A stretch of 37,420 nucleotides of DNA from an uncultured Eubacteriales bacterium (lineage in GTDB: Bacteria > Bacillota > Clostridia > Saccharofermentanales > Saccharofermentanaceae). The stretch is taken from the NCBI GenBank assembly GCA_900317035.1, contig ONFC01000002.1:1-37420 (forward strand), read 5' to 3'. Position 1 is the stretch's first letter. Every line of letters begins with the position of its first letter. The position numbers and the translations under genes are program-made. This document shows positions 7,551 to 16,061 of the stretch, piece by piece. The notes beneath the pieces were generated by a model. It ran no database searches. It saw only the letters and a program-made list of their open reading frames with translations, and was not told the DNA's origin.

Positions 7551-9062
7551 ATGAAAAAAGTAATTGCAAGTATTCTTTGCTTCACAATGTGCGCTGGAAT
7601 GTTTGCTGGCTGTAAGAAGGACGAGAAAAAAGACGAGTCCACAACCAGCGGCAACGGTGACACAACTGCTTCTGCAACAGAAGGCTCTTCTGCTGAGAGC
7701 TCTGAGTCTGCTGAAAGCAGCGAGACTGAGGCTTCCAGTGAGGAAACCACAACAGAAGTTACCACAGCTATTGAGAGCTACGGTACTGGTTCCATCGAGA
7801 TCAACATGTTCGCGATGAGCCCTGAGGTTCCTGGCATGGTTAAGCGTTTCATGGCTGATAACCCGGACATGGCTTCCAAGTACAAGGTAACAGCTATGGT
7901 ATCTGCTAACACAAACGGCGCTTACGTTACAAAGCTGAACGCTGCTCTGACAGCTGGCGGTGACGGTGCTCCGGACATCTACGTAGCAGAGGCTGACTAC
8001 ATTCTGCCTTATACACAGGGTGACCTTTCTTCTCTCGCAGCTCCGTACGCTGACTTCATCGACAACGTTGATGGTAAGCTGAAGGATGCTCAGATCGCTC
8101 AGTACACAATCGATCTTGGTACTAACACAGACGGTAAGCTGGTTGCTCTTTGCTATCAGTGCACTGGTGGTGCTATGATCTACTCTGCTTCCATCGCTAA
8201 GGAAGTTTTCGGTTCTGATGATCCGGCAGAGGTTAAGAAGGCTGTTGGCGGCGGATCCGGTTCTTGGGATACATTCAAGAAGGCTGCTGCTCAGCTGAAG
8301 GAAAAGGGCTACGCTGCAGTAGCTGACTTCGGTGATCTTTGGAACGTAGCTGAGAAGGCTGCTACAACACCGTGGGTTGTTGACAATAAGGTTAACATCG
8401 ACCCGCAGAGAGAAGCTTACATGGATCTCATCAAGGAAGCTTACGATAACAACTGGACCAACGAGACAGGTAACTGGAACGACGCTTGGTACGCTGCTAT
8501 GAACGGCGAGTCCAAGGATCCTAAGACAAACGAAACACGTAAGGTATTCGCTTTCTTCGGACCTGCATGGCTCATCAACTACACAATGGGTGACCACTCT
8601 GCAAACACAAAGGGCGACTGGCGTGTATGTGAGTCTCCGGTAGGCTTCTGGTGGGGCGGTTCTTGGCTCTGCGTTAACAAGAAGGGCATCGAGAACGCTG
8701 ATAAGAAGGAATTCCTTTCTAAGTTCGTTGAGTGGGTAACACTTGATTCTTCTGACACTGGTCTCCAGTATCTGTGGGCATCCGGTGCTATGAACGAGAA
8801 CGGCACAAAGGATACAGTTGCTTCCTCTACAGTACTTGCTAAGGTTAAGGGTGACATGGCTCTCCTCGGCGGTCAGGATGCATTCCCGATCTTCATCGAA
8901 GCTACAAAGTTCGCTTCCTCTAAGTGTAAGTCTCTCCTGGATGATCAGCTCAATGGTGTATTCACAGACAACGCTGCTGACTATGCTCGTGGCAAGATCA
9001 CTAAGGAAGAAGCTATCAACAACTTCAAGGATGCTTGCGCTGAGAAGGGTATCGAGATCTAA
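7551..9062 (+). CDS. carbohydrate ABC transporter substrate-binding lipoprotein
   Basis: Extracytoplasmic binding protein of a family 1 (MalE-like) sugar transporter, 503 residues from ATG 7551. I chose this start because AGGAGGA sits just upstream and a clean lipoprotein signal follows: Lys-Lys, a hydrophobic core and the lipobox FAG-Cys21. Residues ~22-75 form a Ser/Thr/Glu-rich linker that would hold the domain off the membrane. Typical features follow, such as GDGAPDIYVAEADY and GGGSGSWDTFKKAA. Codon use is strongly biased (many GCT, AAG, AAC), as in highly expressed genes. It is separated from the permeases by a hairpin that probably raises its expression relative to them. Confidence 0.93.
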   Translation: MKKVIASILCFTMCAGMFAGCKKDEKKDESTTSGNGDTTASATEGSSAESSESAESSETEASSEETTTEVTTAIESYGTGSIEINMFAMSPEVPGMVKRFMADNPDMASKYKVTAMVSANTNGAYVTKLNAALTAGGDGAPDIYVAEADYILPYTQGDLSSLAAPYADFIDNVDGKLKDAQIAQYTIDLGTNTDGKLVALCYQCTGGAMIYSASIAKEVFGSDDPAEVKKAVGGGSGSWDTFKKAAAQLKEKGYAAVADFGDLWNVAEKAATTPWVVDNKVNIDPQREAYMDLIKEAYDNNWTNETGNWNDAWYAAMNGESKDPKTNETRKVFAFFGPAWLINYTMGDHSANTKGDWRVCESPVGFWWGGSWLCVNKKGIENADKKEFLSKFVEWVTLDSSDTGLQYLWASGAMNENGTKDTVASSTVLAKVKGDMALLGGQDAFPIFIEATKFASSKCKSLLDDQLNGVFTDNAADYARGKITKEEAINNFKDACAEKGIEI

Positions 9063-9121
9063 TTTAGACCTTGAGACTTCAACCTCGCATCAAGTGATTT
9101 GATGTAAACAATTAAAGATTC

Positions 9122-9161
9122 GGAGGCGGACGAAAGGGATTTCGCCGCCTCCTTTCTTTTT
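9122..9161 (+). terminator. intercistronic terminator/attenuator after the binding protein
   Basis: GGAGGCGG (9122-9129) pairs with CCGCCTCC (9145-9152), with an inner CGAAA/TTTCG stem and a GGGA loop, followed by TTTCTTTTT. No convincing promoter follows before the first permease, so partial read-through is likely. That arrangement gives excess binding protein over permease. Confidence 0.85.
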
Positions 9162-9187
9162 ATTAAAGTGAACGGTGGTGTTAAATT

Positions 9188-10180
9188 TTGAAACGAAAAA
9201 GACTCGTTAGCTATTCAAAATACGGATACCTGTTTGCTATTCCATTCTTTGTTGCTTTTCTTATTTTCACACTTTACCCGATTATGTACACTTTGCTGAT
9301 CGCTTTTACGAATCAGAAAGGTATCATTCCGCCAAAACTGAAAATAGCTAGTGATCCACTCGACAGCTTTAAGTATCTCTTTAAGCCGAGAGGAGCTACA
9401 GGAAAGATGAGTTATTTCCTGGACTCTCTGATCAACACGGCGAAGATTTGGATTATCAACTTTATTCCGCAGTTAACGCTCGCTCTTCTCCTTGCTGCAT
9501 GGTTTACGGATAACCGTGTTAAGGTTAAGGGTCAGGGCTTCTATAAGGTAGTTTTCTATCTTCCTAATATCATCACAGCAGCTACGATCGCTATCCTGTT
9601 CCGTACGCTGTTCGGATATCCTGCAGGATACCCGGTAAACGATATGCTCATTAAGCTCGGCATTTTCAAGAAGGCTTTCTACTTCCTGGATAATGGTATG
9701 GCTTCAAGAGGTATCGTTGAATTCATCCAGTGCTGGCAGTGGTATGGTTCTACCATGATCACTCTTATCGCGGCCGTTATCGGTATCAACCCCGAGATCT
9801 TCGAGGCTGCTGAAATCGACGGTGCCGGCAGATGGAGAAAATTCTGGAATATTACACTTCCGAGTGTTCGTCCGATCATGCTGTTCACACTCGTAACATC
9901 TATGATCGGTGGTCTGTCCATGTTTGATATCCCGATGCTCTTTGGTGAAGGTAAGCAGAAGCTGGGTCTCCAGACGATCGCTATCTATATCTACCAGACA
10001 GCACTCAAGGATCCTTATATGTACAACCGTGCTGCAGCAGCAAGTATCATTCTCTTCCTTATCATCATGGTGATTTCTGTCTTCCTGTTCTGGCTCCTGA
10101 GAGACAAGGACGCAGCGAAGCTCGCTAAGATGAAGAAGCAGGAAATGAAACGCGCAAAAGCATTAGGAAGGGGGTTGTAA
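9188..10180 (+). CDS. sugar ABC transporter permease, MalF type
   Basis: First membrane permease of the transporter, 330 residues with about six membrane helices. The cytoplasmic EAA loop that contacts the ATPase is clear: EAAEIDGAGRWRKFWNITLP at about 199-218. Translation starts at TTG (9188-9190) after GGTGGTG; no better start is present because the hydrophobic N-terminus begins soon after. Its gene is 3 bases before the second permease. The ATPase gene is absent, so a shared MsmK/UgpC-type ATPase encoded elsewhere probably energises it. Confidence 0.94.
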   Translation: MKRKRLVSYSKYGYLFAIPFFVAFLIFTLYPIMYTLLIAFTNQKGIIPPKLKIASDPLDSFKYLFKPRGATGKMSYFLDSLINTAKIWIINFIPQLTLALLLAAWFTDNRVKVKGQGFYKVVFYLPNIITAATIAILFRTLFGYPAGYPVNDMLIKLGIFKKAFYFLDNGMASRGIVEFIQCWQWYGSTMITLIAAVIGINPEIFEAAEIDGAGRWRKFWNITLPSVRPIMLFTLVTSMIGGLSMFDIPMLFGEGKQKLGLQTIAIYIYQTALKDPYMYNRAAAASIILFLIIMVISVFLFWLLRDKDAAKLAKMKKQEMKRAKALGRGL

Positions 10181-10183
10181 TTC

Positions 10184-11053
10184 ATGGCATCAAATGACGT
10201 AGTTTTACACTCCAAGGCAAAGTCCGATATCGCATTTAAGACAGTAATCTATATTGTTTGTACGATTTTGGCACTCTTAAGTCTTTTCCCGTTTATCATC
10301 ATGTTGGTCAACGCGACAAGATCTACTATTCAGATCCAGAACACGGCAGTATCTCTTATTCCTGGTAAGGATCTTTTCAAGAATATCGATATTCTTGGTA
10401 AGAAAGAGACTTTCAAACCTCTCGTTGGTATGAAGAACTCCCTGATCATTTCTGTATCTGTTACAGTACTGAACATTTACTTCTCCTGCTTAACAGCGTA
10501 TGCGATCCATGCATATGACTGGAAGCTGAAGAAAGCGTTCTTCTCTTTGATCATTGGTATCATGTGCCTGCCGGGTACTGTTACTATGATCGGTTTCTAC
10601 CGTGCATGCTATCAGCTGCACCTGACCGACAACAAGCTCATGCTTATCCTGCCGGCTATCGCAGCTCCGATGACAGTATTCTTCATGAAGCAGTATCTCG
10701 AAGGTACTCTCTCGATGGATATCGTTGAGTCAGCACGTATCGACGGTGCGAGTGAGTTTAGAACATTTAACTCGATCGTACTTCCGATCATGAAACCAGC
10801 TATGGCTACACAGGCTATCTTCGCATTCGTAGGTTCCTGGAACAACTACTTCCTGCCGATGATCCTGTTCAATAAGCCGAAGAACTACACCATGCCGATC
10901 ATGGTAGCCTGCCTCAACGAGGATATCTACAAGACTGAGTTCGGTTGTATCTATCTCGGTCTCTCCATGACAGCACTTCCGCTTATCATCGTTTACCTGC
11001 TTCTCAGTAAGTACATCGTAAGCGGTATCGCTCTCGGTTCCGTTAAGGGTTAA
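10184..11053 (+). CDS. sugar ABC transporter permease, MalG type
   Basis: Second permease, 289 residues and about six membrane helices, with the EAA loop ESARIDGASEFRTFNSIVLP near residues 182-201. The ribosome binding site (AGGAAGGGGG) lies inside the end of the first permease gene. A strong terminator follows. The substrate cannot be read from the sequence. Confidence 0.94.
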   Translation: MASNDVVLHSKAKSDIAFKTVIYIVCTILALLSLFPFIIMLVNATRSTIQIQNTAVSLIPGKDLFKNIDILGKKETFKPLVGMKNSLIISVSVTVLNIYFSCLTAYAIHAYDWKLKKAFFSLIIGIMCLPGTVTMIGFYRACYQLHLTDNKLMLILPAIAAPMTVFFMKQYLEGTLSMDIVESARIDGASEFRTFNSIVLPIMKPAMATQAIFAFVGSWNNYFLPMILFNKPKNYTMPIMVACLNEDIYKTEFGCIYLGLSMTALPLIIVYLLLSKYIVSGIALGSVKG

Positions 11054-11102
11054 TCCTCATCACAGAACCGTTCTAATAAAGAGCGGAAAACACATGGTAA
11101 TC

Positions 11103-11149
11103 AAAGTCCCCTTTGTGATTCATTCACGAAGGGGACTTCTTTTAGTTTT
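11103..11149 (+). terminator. terminator of the transporter operon
   Basis: AAGTCCCCTT (11104-11113) pairs with AAGGGGACTT (11129-11138), with a further GTGA/TCAC inner stem, then CTTTTAGTTTT. On the other strand a shorter T-run follows, so it may also stop the convergent AraC-type gene. Confidence 0.88.
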
Positions 11150-11189
11150 GCTGATCGTTTTTTAATAGTGATGGAATAGTTTCCTATGG

Positions 11190-11197
11190 AAAAGCAC
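11190..11197 (+). repeat. dispersed 8-base word AAAAGCAC (intergenic copy)
   Basis: This copy lies 11 bases beyond the stop codon of the AraC-type gene, reading GTGCTTTT in that gene's direction. A second, inverted copy lies 91 bases away inside the gene (11289-11296). Confidence 0.6.
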
Positions 11198-11208
11198 TGG
11201 GCCCCGGA

Positions 11209-12381
11209 TCAATACTCGTCTTCGAAATCGAAATCGGATCCTGTCGTAAAGACCGAGTGCGGTATCGGATGAGAGTCCGGATGGGTCAGTGCTTTTGCCT
11301 CCGGGAAATCCGGATCGGGGATCTGACGGGGAATGCCGTGAGATACTTCGGAAGCAGCATCAGAGGAACCTTCCGGGGAGGATTCCGATCCTTGGGATGG
11401 AAGTTCAGAAGGTAAAGCAGCACGAGAGGCTTTATTGGCCTGCTGCGTCTGGCGGTACTCCGAAGGTGTCATGCCGGTGGCATTTCTGAAGCTTCTCGTA
11501 AAACTGGTCAGGTTGTTAAAACCGGTCTGAAAAGCGATCTCTGTAACTGTTGATGAAGTATCCGTCAGAAGGATCCTTGCCGCCTGCATCCTACGGTGCA
11601 TGAGATAGTCCGCAAAAGTAACATCCGTGTAGTCCTTGAAAAGACGTGAGAAATGATACTTCGAAAATCCGGCAAAATCGGCAGCCCATTCGAGTGTGAT
11701 TTCCTCCATGTAGTGCGAGTTGATATGGTTAATGAGAGATCTGAACTTCTCGTACTTGCTCTTTGTCTTATCATCTTCCGTGCGGATCGGGGCAAACTGG
11801 GGATTGATCGATGCGAGCAGGCTGAATATCTCGAGAAGCTTGGCATAGATCGGCATCTCCAGGACCATATTCGTGTACATGAAGTACTGGTCATTGATCG
11901 ACATAAAGGCAGAGTATATCTTTCCATACACCTGCGTAAACGCCGCCTCGCTGATCACGCGCGGTTCGCTGAAGAATTCTGTAAGGAAAGAAAACTCATA
12001 GAGATCCTTAATAAAGTCGATGGCGAAGAGATAGATAAAACGGCACCCTTCGTTCTGGCACTCGATCTCGTGGAGCATTCCCGGCGGCATAAAGAGGATA
12101 TCGCCCGGGGTGATCACATAGCTCTTACCGTTCGCGATATATTTATATTCATTCTCGATCGGGATACAGATTTCCAGGACATTGTGCTTGTGCTGGGAAT
12201 AGTTTCCGAACTGGTTGTTATACCAGATACGCATATTCGTATCCGGGACAAGGTCGACATCCTCATCTTCGCCGTGAAGCACGCGCTTACTGAAGCTACG
12301 GACCGGCTGGCTGTAGATCAGGGGAGTGGAACCATCATATTCGGAGTGTAATCCGTGGTTTTTCAGTATATCTTCATTCAT
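11209..12381 (-). CDS. AraC-family transcriptional regulator with C-terminal extension
   Basis: The 390-residue protein has a cupin-like sensing domain at about 60-150 (HKHNVLEICIP, PGDILFMPPGMLHEI) and a double helix-turn-helix AraC domain at about 212-310 (ITLEWAADFAGFSKYHFSRLFK and TVTEIAFQTGFNNLTSFTRSF). It converges on the sugar transporter, which it probably regulates (inference from position). Residues 311-390 are an unusual Ser/Pro-rich tail ending FDFEDEY. No ribosome binding site precedes the ATG; an extended -10 box lies so close that the transcript may be leaderless. Confidence 0.93.
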   Translation of the reverse strand: MNEDILKNHGLHSEYDGSTPLIYSQPVRSFSKRVLHGEDEDVDLVPDTNMRIWYNNQFGNYSQHKHNVLEICIPIENEYKYIANGKSYVITPGDILFMPPGMLHEIECQNEGCRFIYLFAIDFIKDLYEFSFLTEFFSEPRVISEAAFTQVYGKIYSAFMSINDQYFMYTNMVLEMPIYAKLLEIFSLLASINPQFAPIRTEDDKTKSKYEKFRSLINHINSHYMEEITLEWAADFAGFSKYHFSRLFKDYTDVTFADYLMHRRMQAARILLTDTSSTVTEIAFQTGFNNLTSFTRSFRNATGMTPSEYRQTQQANKASRAALPSELPSQGSESSPEGSSDAASEVSHGIPRQIPDPDFPEAKALTHPDSHPIPHSVFTTGSDFDFEDEY

Positions 12382-12387
12382 AGCAAC

Positions 12388-12396
12388 AGTATATCA
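12388..12396 (-). promoter_or_regulatory. extended -10 promoter abutting the AraC-type start codon
   Basis: The minus strand reads TGATATACT, a TGn-extended -10 box (TATACT). Counting 7 bases downstream places transcription start on or next to the A of the ATG at 12381, and no Shine-Dalgarno sequence lies between. The -35 region is poor. Confidence 0.45.
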
Positions 12397-12441
12397 GATT
12401 CTTTCAAGTGTTGTGACGCGCAGAGGTGGAATAAAGAAATC

Positions 12442-13422
12442 TCACTCAAAGTCAGGGATGAAGCTCTCGGAGACAGTACCGCCTTCCTGAATAAAGGCAT
12501 TCTCCTGCCCCAGGAGGGCAAGGTGATCGACCATGGCACGGTAGTGCTCCGGCGGAAGCGGCCGGGAAAGCTCGGAAGGAACACCCGGCATCGGAGTATA
12601 CTGGTTCATCAGGCTGATCGTGATGCGGTTGCCGTACGTCTCACAGAGATAGTCCAGGACATGCTTGCTGTCGAAGAGCATACCCGGGAGCATGAGATGA
12701 CGGACGATGACACCTTTTTTCATAAGACCTTTTTCATCAAAGACCTGCTTCGGACACTGGCGGACCATCTCGGTGATAGCTTCTTTCGCATGTTCAAAAT
12801 AGTCCGGGGCGTGCGAGTACTTCGCACTGATCTTCCCGGAGAAGTACTTCATATCCGGAAGGTAGATGTCGATCGTTCCTTCAAGTGAACGGATCGTCTC
12901 GGCGCTCTCATAACCGCCACAGTTAAACAGAGTCGGAATGGAGAGTCCTTTTTCACGGGCAAGACGGACGCCCTCGATAATGTGCGGGACGAAATGTGTG
13001 CCGGTCACGAAGTTGATGTTGTTGGCACCCTGTGCCTGAAGATCGAGCATGGCGTCTGCAAATTCTTCTATGGAATAGACGCGGCCGGGAAGTTCGTAGG
13101 GAAAGGAAGCACATGCTCCGTCGGAAGTGCCGGAAAAGGAAGTGCCCGGATTCTTCCGGCGCGAGATCTCGTGGTTCTGGCAGAAGACACAGCCCAGACT
13201 GCATCCTGTAAAGAAGATCGTTCCTGATCCTGTGGTTCCTGAGATGCAGGGCTCTTCCCACATGTGAAGGCCGACCCTCGAGATCCGAAGCTCGGAGGTC
13301 ATCCCGCAAAACCCGGACCGGACAGTCCTGTCCACACCACAGTTTCTGGGACAAAGACGGCATTTCCGATAGGCAGAAGTGCTTTTTGAGCAGAATTCCA
13401 CGAAAAAGTAGTTCCTTTCCAT
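12442..13422 (-). CDS. PflX-like radical SAM protein (COG1313 type)
   Basis: Uncharacterised radical SAM enzyme related to pyruvate formate-lyase activating enzymes. The cluster ligands Cys74, Cys78 and Cys81 (CSLGCVFCQN) bind the 4Fe-4S/SAM centre. An N-terminal set Cys21, Cys24, Cys28 and Cys39 (CRLCPRNC) marks the PflX subgroup. VTGTHFVPHI and a TLFNCGGYE segment follow. ATG at 13422 lacks a good ribosome binding site. An alternative GTG at 13401 (residue 8) follows AAAGGA by 11 bases and may be the true start, giving 319 residues. The gene is divergent from purF and 60 bases upstream of the AraC-type gene on the same strand. The substrate is unknown. Confidence 0.9.
   Translation of the reverse strand: MERNYFFVEFCSKSTSAYRKCRLCPRNCGVDRTVRSGFCGMTSELRISRVGLHMWEEPCISGTTGSGTIFFTGCSLGCVFCQNHEISRRKNPGTSFSGTSDGACASFPYELPGRVYSIEEFADAMLDLQAQGANNINFVTGTHFVPHIIEGVRLAREKGLSIPTLFNCGGYESAETIRSLEGTIDIYLPDMKYFSGKISAKYSHAPDYFEHAKEAITEMVRQCPKQVFDEKGLMKKGVIVRHLMLPGMLFDSKHVLDYLCETYGNRITISLMNQYTPMPGVPSELSRPLPPEHYRAMVDHLALLGQENAFIQEGGTVSESFIPDFE
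13379..13386 (-). repeat. dispersed 8-base word at the start of the radical SAM gene
   Basis: GTGCTTTT on the plus strand, AAAAGCAC in the direction of the gene. It is read there as Lys-Ser-Thr, a different reading frame from the Lys-Ala-Leu copies in other genes. Confidence 0.5.
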
Positions 13423-13434
13423 TCATTTCTTATC

Positions 13435-13440
13435 AGTATA
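13435..13440 (-). promoter_or_regulatory. candidate -10 box of the radical SAM gene
   Basis: The minus strand reads GATATACTG here, the same 9-mer as at the AraC-type promoter. Transcription would start near 13428, only about 6 bases before ATG 13422 but about 27 bases before the alternative GTG at 13401. This favours the GTG start. There is no clear -35 box. Confidence 0.35.
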
Positions 13441-13445
13441 TCGCA

Positions 13446-13475
13446 TTGACAGAAAAAAGAGTGATTTCATACAAT
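13446..13475 (+). promoter_or_regulatory. purF promoter
   Basis: TTGACA at 13446-13451 and TACAAT at 13470-13475 are spaced by 18 bases. The start is predicted near 13482, followed by AAGGAAGG at 13485-13492 and the ATG at 13503. The short leader leaves no room for a purine riboswitch. Confidence 0.7.
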
Positions 13476-13502
13476 AATCTCGAAAAGGAAGGTGATGTCA
13501 GC

Positions 13503-14900
13503 ATGATCGGTTCCCGACATGAAGAATGCGGTGTTTTCGGTATTTTTGACAACGATGGTCTTCGGATCGCGCCGCTGGTGTATTATGGACTTTTTGCGCT
13601 ACAGCACAGAGGTCAGGAGAGCTGCGGCATCGCCATCAATAACGACGGCTGGATCCGCTGCCAGAAGAATATGGGACTGGTCAGCGAGGTCTTCACCCAT
13701 GAGATGCTTGATTCACTCGAAGGCACGATCGCCATCGGACATGTCCGCTACTCGACGACCGGGGCGAGCGTCCTCAGCAATACCCAGCCGCTGGTCACCC
13801 AGTATGTAAAAGGAACACTCTCTCTGGCGCATAACGGCAATCTTACGAATGCCATTTCCCTTAGAAAAGCACTGGAAGAGGAAGGTGCATTTTTCCAGAC
13901 AACGGTGGACTCGGAGATCATTGCATATCTTGTTGCGAAAGAAAGAACGCGTACACCTTCTGTCGAAACTGCGGTAGAAGAAACGATGAAGCAGATCCAG
14001 GGTGGCTATGCGCTTCTGGTCATGAGCCCGAAGAAGCTGATCGCCGCGAGAGATCCATATGGCTTTAAGCCGCTTTGTATGGGGAAAATCGGCAACTCCT
14101 ATGTGTTCGCATCCGAGACATGCGCACTTGATGCGGTCGGTGCGAAGTACGAGCGGGACGTCGAGCCGGGCGAGATCATCGTGTGCGATGAAAACGGCAT
14201 CCGCTCGATCCGCACACACTGCAGCGGCATCTGTAAGATGTGCATCTTCGAATATATCTACTTTGCCCGTCCGGACAGCCGGATCGATGGAAAGAGTGTC
14301 TATGAAGCGCGTCTTCAGGCAGGAAGACTCCTTTGCCGGCAGCATCCGGTCGATGCGGATGTGGTCATCGGAGTACCGGAATCGGGACTTGACGCGGCCA
14401 GCGGTTTTGCCGAGGAATCCGGAATCCCGGTGGCTAGAGGCTTCATGAAGAATAACTATATCGGAAGAACATTCATCAAGCCCGAGCAGGGTCAGCGGCA
14501 GGAAGCCGTACATATCAAGCTGAACCCGGTAAGAGAAGCCGTCCGCGGAAAACGAGTCGTGCTGATCGATGATTCGATCGTGCGAGGTACCACGATGGCA
14601 AATATCGTCAAGATGCTCCGCGACGCGGGAGCTACCGAAGTACATGTGCGGATCAGCTCGCCGCCGTTTATCTCACCGTGTTATTATGGTACTGATGTAC
14701 CGAGCTGTGACATGCTGATCGCATGCCAGCATACGATCCCGGAGATCTGCGGGATCCTGGGCGCCGATTCCCTCGGATATCTCGAGGTGAGCTCGCTCGG
14801 CGACCTGATCGGCGACACGGAGCATGCTTTCTGCGATGCGTGCTTCACGGGAAATTATCCGAACGAAGAGACCGGCATCGACATGATGAAGGAGAACTGA
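13503..14900 (+). CDS. purF: amidophosphoribosyltransferase, Fe-S type
   Basis: PurF makes phosphoribosylamine from PRPP and glutamine, the committed step of purine synthesis. ATG 13503 (465 residues) is chosen for AAGGAAGG upstream and because it leaves an 8-residue propeptide before the glutaminase nucleophile Cys9 (EECGVFGIF), as in the Bacillus enzyme. The PRPP loop VLIDDSIVRGTT is at 353-364. The four cluster ligands of the Bacillus-type 4Fe-4S enzyme are present: Cys247, Cys393 (SPCYYGTD), Cys444 and Cys447 (CDACFTG). No other pur gene is adjacent; the next gene starts 1 base after the stop. Confidence 0.96.
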   Translation: MIGSRHEECGVFGIFDNDGLRIAPLVYYGLFALQHRGQESCGIAINNDGWIRCQKNMGLVSEVFTHEMLDSLEGTIAIGHVRYSTTGASVLSNTQPLVTQYVKGTLSLAHNGNLTNAISLRKALEEEGAFFQTTVDSEIIAYLVAKERTRTPSVETAVEETMKQIQGGYALLVMSPKKLIAARDPYGFKPLCMGKIGNSYVFASETCALDAVGAKYERDVEPGEIIVCDENGIRSIRTHCSGICKMCIFEYIYFARPDSRIDGKSVYEARLQAGRLLCRQHPVDADVVIGVPESGLDAASGFAEESGIPVARGFMKNNYIGRTFIKPEQGQRQEAVHIKLNPVREAVRGKRVVLIDDSIVRGTTMANIVKMLRDAGATEVHVRISSPPFISPCYYGTDVPSCDMLIACQHTIPEICGILGADSLGYLEVSSLGDLIGDTEHAFCDACFTGNYPNEETGIDMMKEN

Positions 14901-14901
14901 C

Positions 14902-16047
14902 ATGATATCTGCAGTGATTTTCGATATGGACGGGGTGCTTCTTGATAGCGAACCGTACCACGACCAGACCACGACATCGATCCTCGAGAGCTACGGCGCA
15001 AAAGGCGCCTATGAAGCGATCCGTCCGTATGTCGGACGGTCCTCGGAAGATCTGTGGGCGGCAATGAAGGCCAAGTATGATATTAAAGCGTCTGTGGAAG
15101 ACCTGATCGAGCTTCAGTGGAAGAAGAATGTCGCCGGTATCCCGGACTCGGGCCTGGAAAGATCCGAGGGCCTCACCGAACTTCTCGAATTCTGCCATGA
15201 AAAGGGCATCCATATCGCCGTGGCATCGTCTTCGCGCCGGGATTATGTGGAGGCGGTCTTTGACCACCTGAATCTCTGGCCCTATGTCGAAGTATTCGCC
15301 ACAGGCGATGAAGTCGAGAACGGCAAACCCATGCCGGATATCTTCCTTCTGGCGGCCACGAGACTCGATGTCGATCCGGAGAGATGCCTCGTTATCGAAG
15401 ACAGTACCGCAGGCGTACAGGCCGGACGTATGGCCGGTATGTACACGATCGGTTACGATAATCCGACGTCCGGCGGACAGAATGTAAATGCCGCGGATGT
15501 CGTAATCAAATCCCTGAACGAAGTGCCGAAGATCATCGAGCAGCTGTCGGAGGTAAAAGTTCTGCCGGTAACGAATCCGACCAGAAAGATGGCGGTCGTA
15601 TCTCTCGCGCAGATCATCTGGAATGAGCATTTCCCGAAGATCATCTCGCAGGAGCAGATCAACTACATGGTCGATAAATTCCAGAGCATGCCGGCGATCG
15701 ATAAGGCGATCACGGAAGATAATTACAAGTATTTCCTGCTGGTACTGGGCGATACGCCGATCGGCTACTGCGGTGTCGTGCCGGAAGAAGACGACGCACT
15801 GCTCCTGAGCAAACTCTATCTCATGAAGCCCTTTAGAGGACAGCGCCGGAGCATAGTGCTTTTCGATGAGGCAGAGCGTGTGGCGCGGGAGATGGGCAAG
15901 AAGAAACTGCGTCTTTATGTAAATAAGAGAAACTATACTCCGCTCCGTGTATATCTGCGCCGCGGTTTCCGTATCGTGGAAGAAAAGAAGACGGATATCG
16001 GAGAGGGATTCATCTGCGATGATTTCATGATGGAAAAAGAACTCTGA
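14902..16047 (+). CDS. HAD-superfamily phosphatase fused to a GNAT acetyltransferase domain
   Basis: This is a two-domain protein of 381 residues. Residues 1-215 are a beta-phosphoglucomutase-like HAD hydrolase: nucleophile Asp8 and acid/base Asp10 in FDMDGVLLDSE, motif II VASSS at 107-111, Lys142 in GKPMPD, and motif IV VIEDSTAG at 164-171. Residues ~230-381 are a GNAT fold: an IISQEQINYMVDKFQS front helix region, IGYCG, and NKRNYTPLRVYLRRGFR near the end. The acetyl-CoA loop reads RGQRRS (312-317) rather than RGxGxG/A, so catalytic activity of this half is uncertain. Start ATG 14902 follows AAGGAGA and lies one base after the purF stop, so it is probably cotranscribed with purF. Confidence 0.9.
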   Translation: MISAVIFDMDGVLLDSEPYHDQTTTSILESYGAKGAYEAIRPYVGRSSEDLWAAMKAKYDIKASVEDLIELQWKKNVAGIPDSGLERSEGLTELLEFCHEKGIHIAVASSSRRDYVEAVFDHLNLWPYVEVFATGDEVENGKPMPDIFLLAATRLDVDPERCLVIEDSTAGVQAGRMAGMYTIGYDNPTSGGQNVNAADVVIKSLNEVPKIIEQLSEVKVLPVTNPTRKMAVVSLAQIIWNEHFPKIISQEQINYMVDKFQSMPAIDKAITEDNYKYFLLVLGDTPIGYCGVVPEEDDALLLSKLYLMKPFRGQRRSIVLFDEAERVAREMGKKKLRLYVNKRNYTPLRVYLRRGFRIVEEKKTDIGEGFICDDFMMEKEL

Positions 16048-16061
16048 TAGGAGGATCCTTT

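Noticed and set aside
7482-8597. Long open frame of 371 codons antisense to the binding-protein gene
   Set aside because: The sense gene is certain (lipobox, ribosome binding site, family). The antisense frame reads as Val/Ser/Cys-rich sequence without a recognisable domain and reflects the GCT/AAG-biased codon use of the sense strand.
9188-9190. Truncated start for the MalF-type permease
   Set aside because: The lack of ATG looked like a damaged start, but TTG with GGTGGTG upstream is a normal alternative start and the protein is full length.
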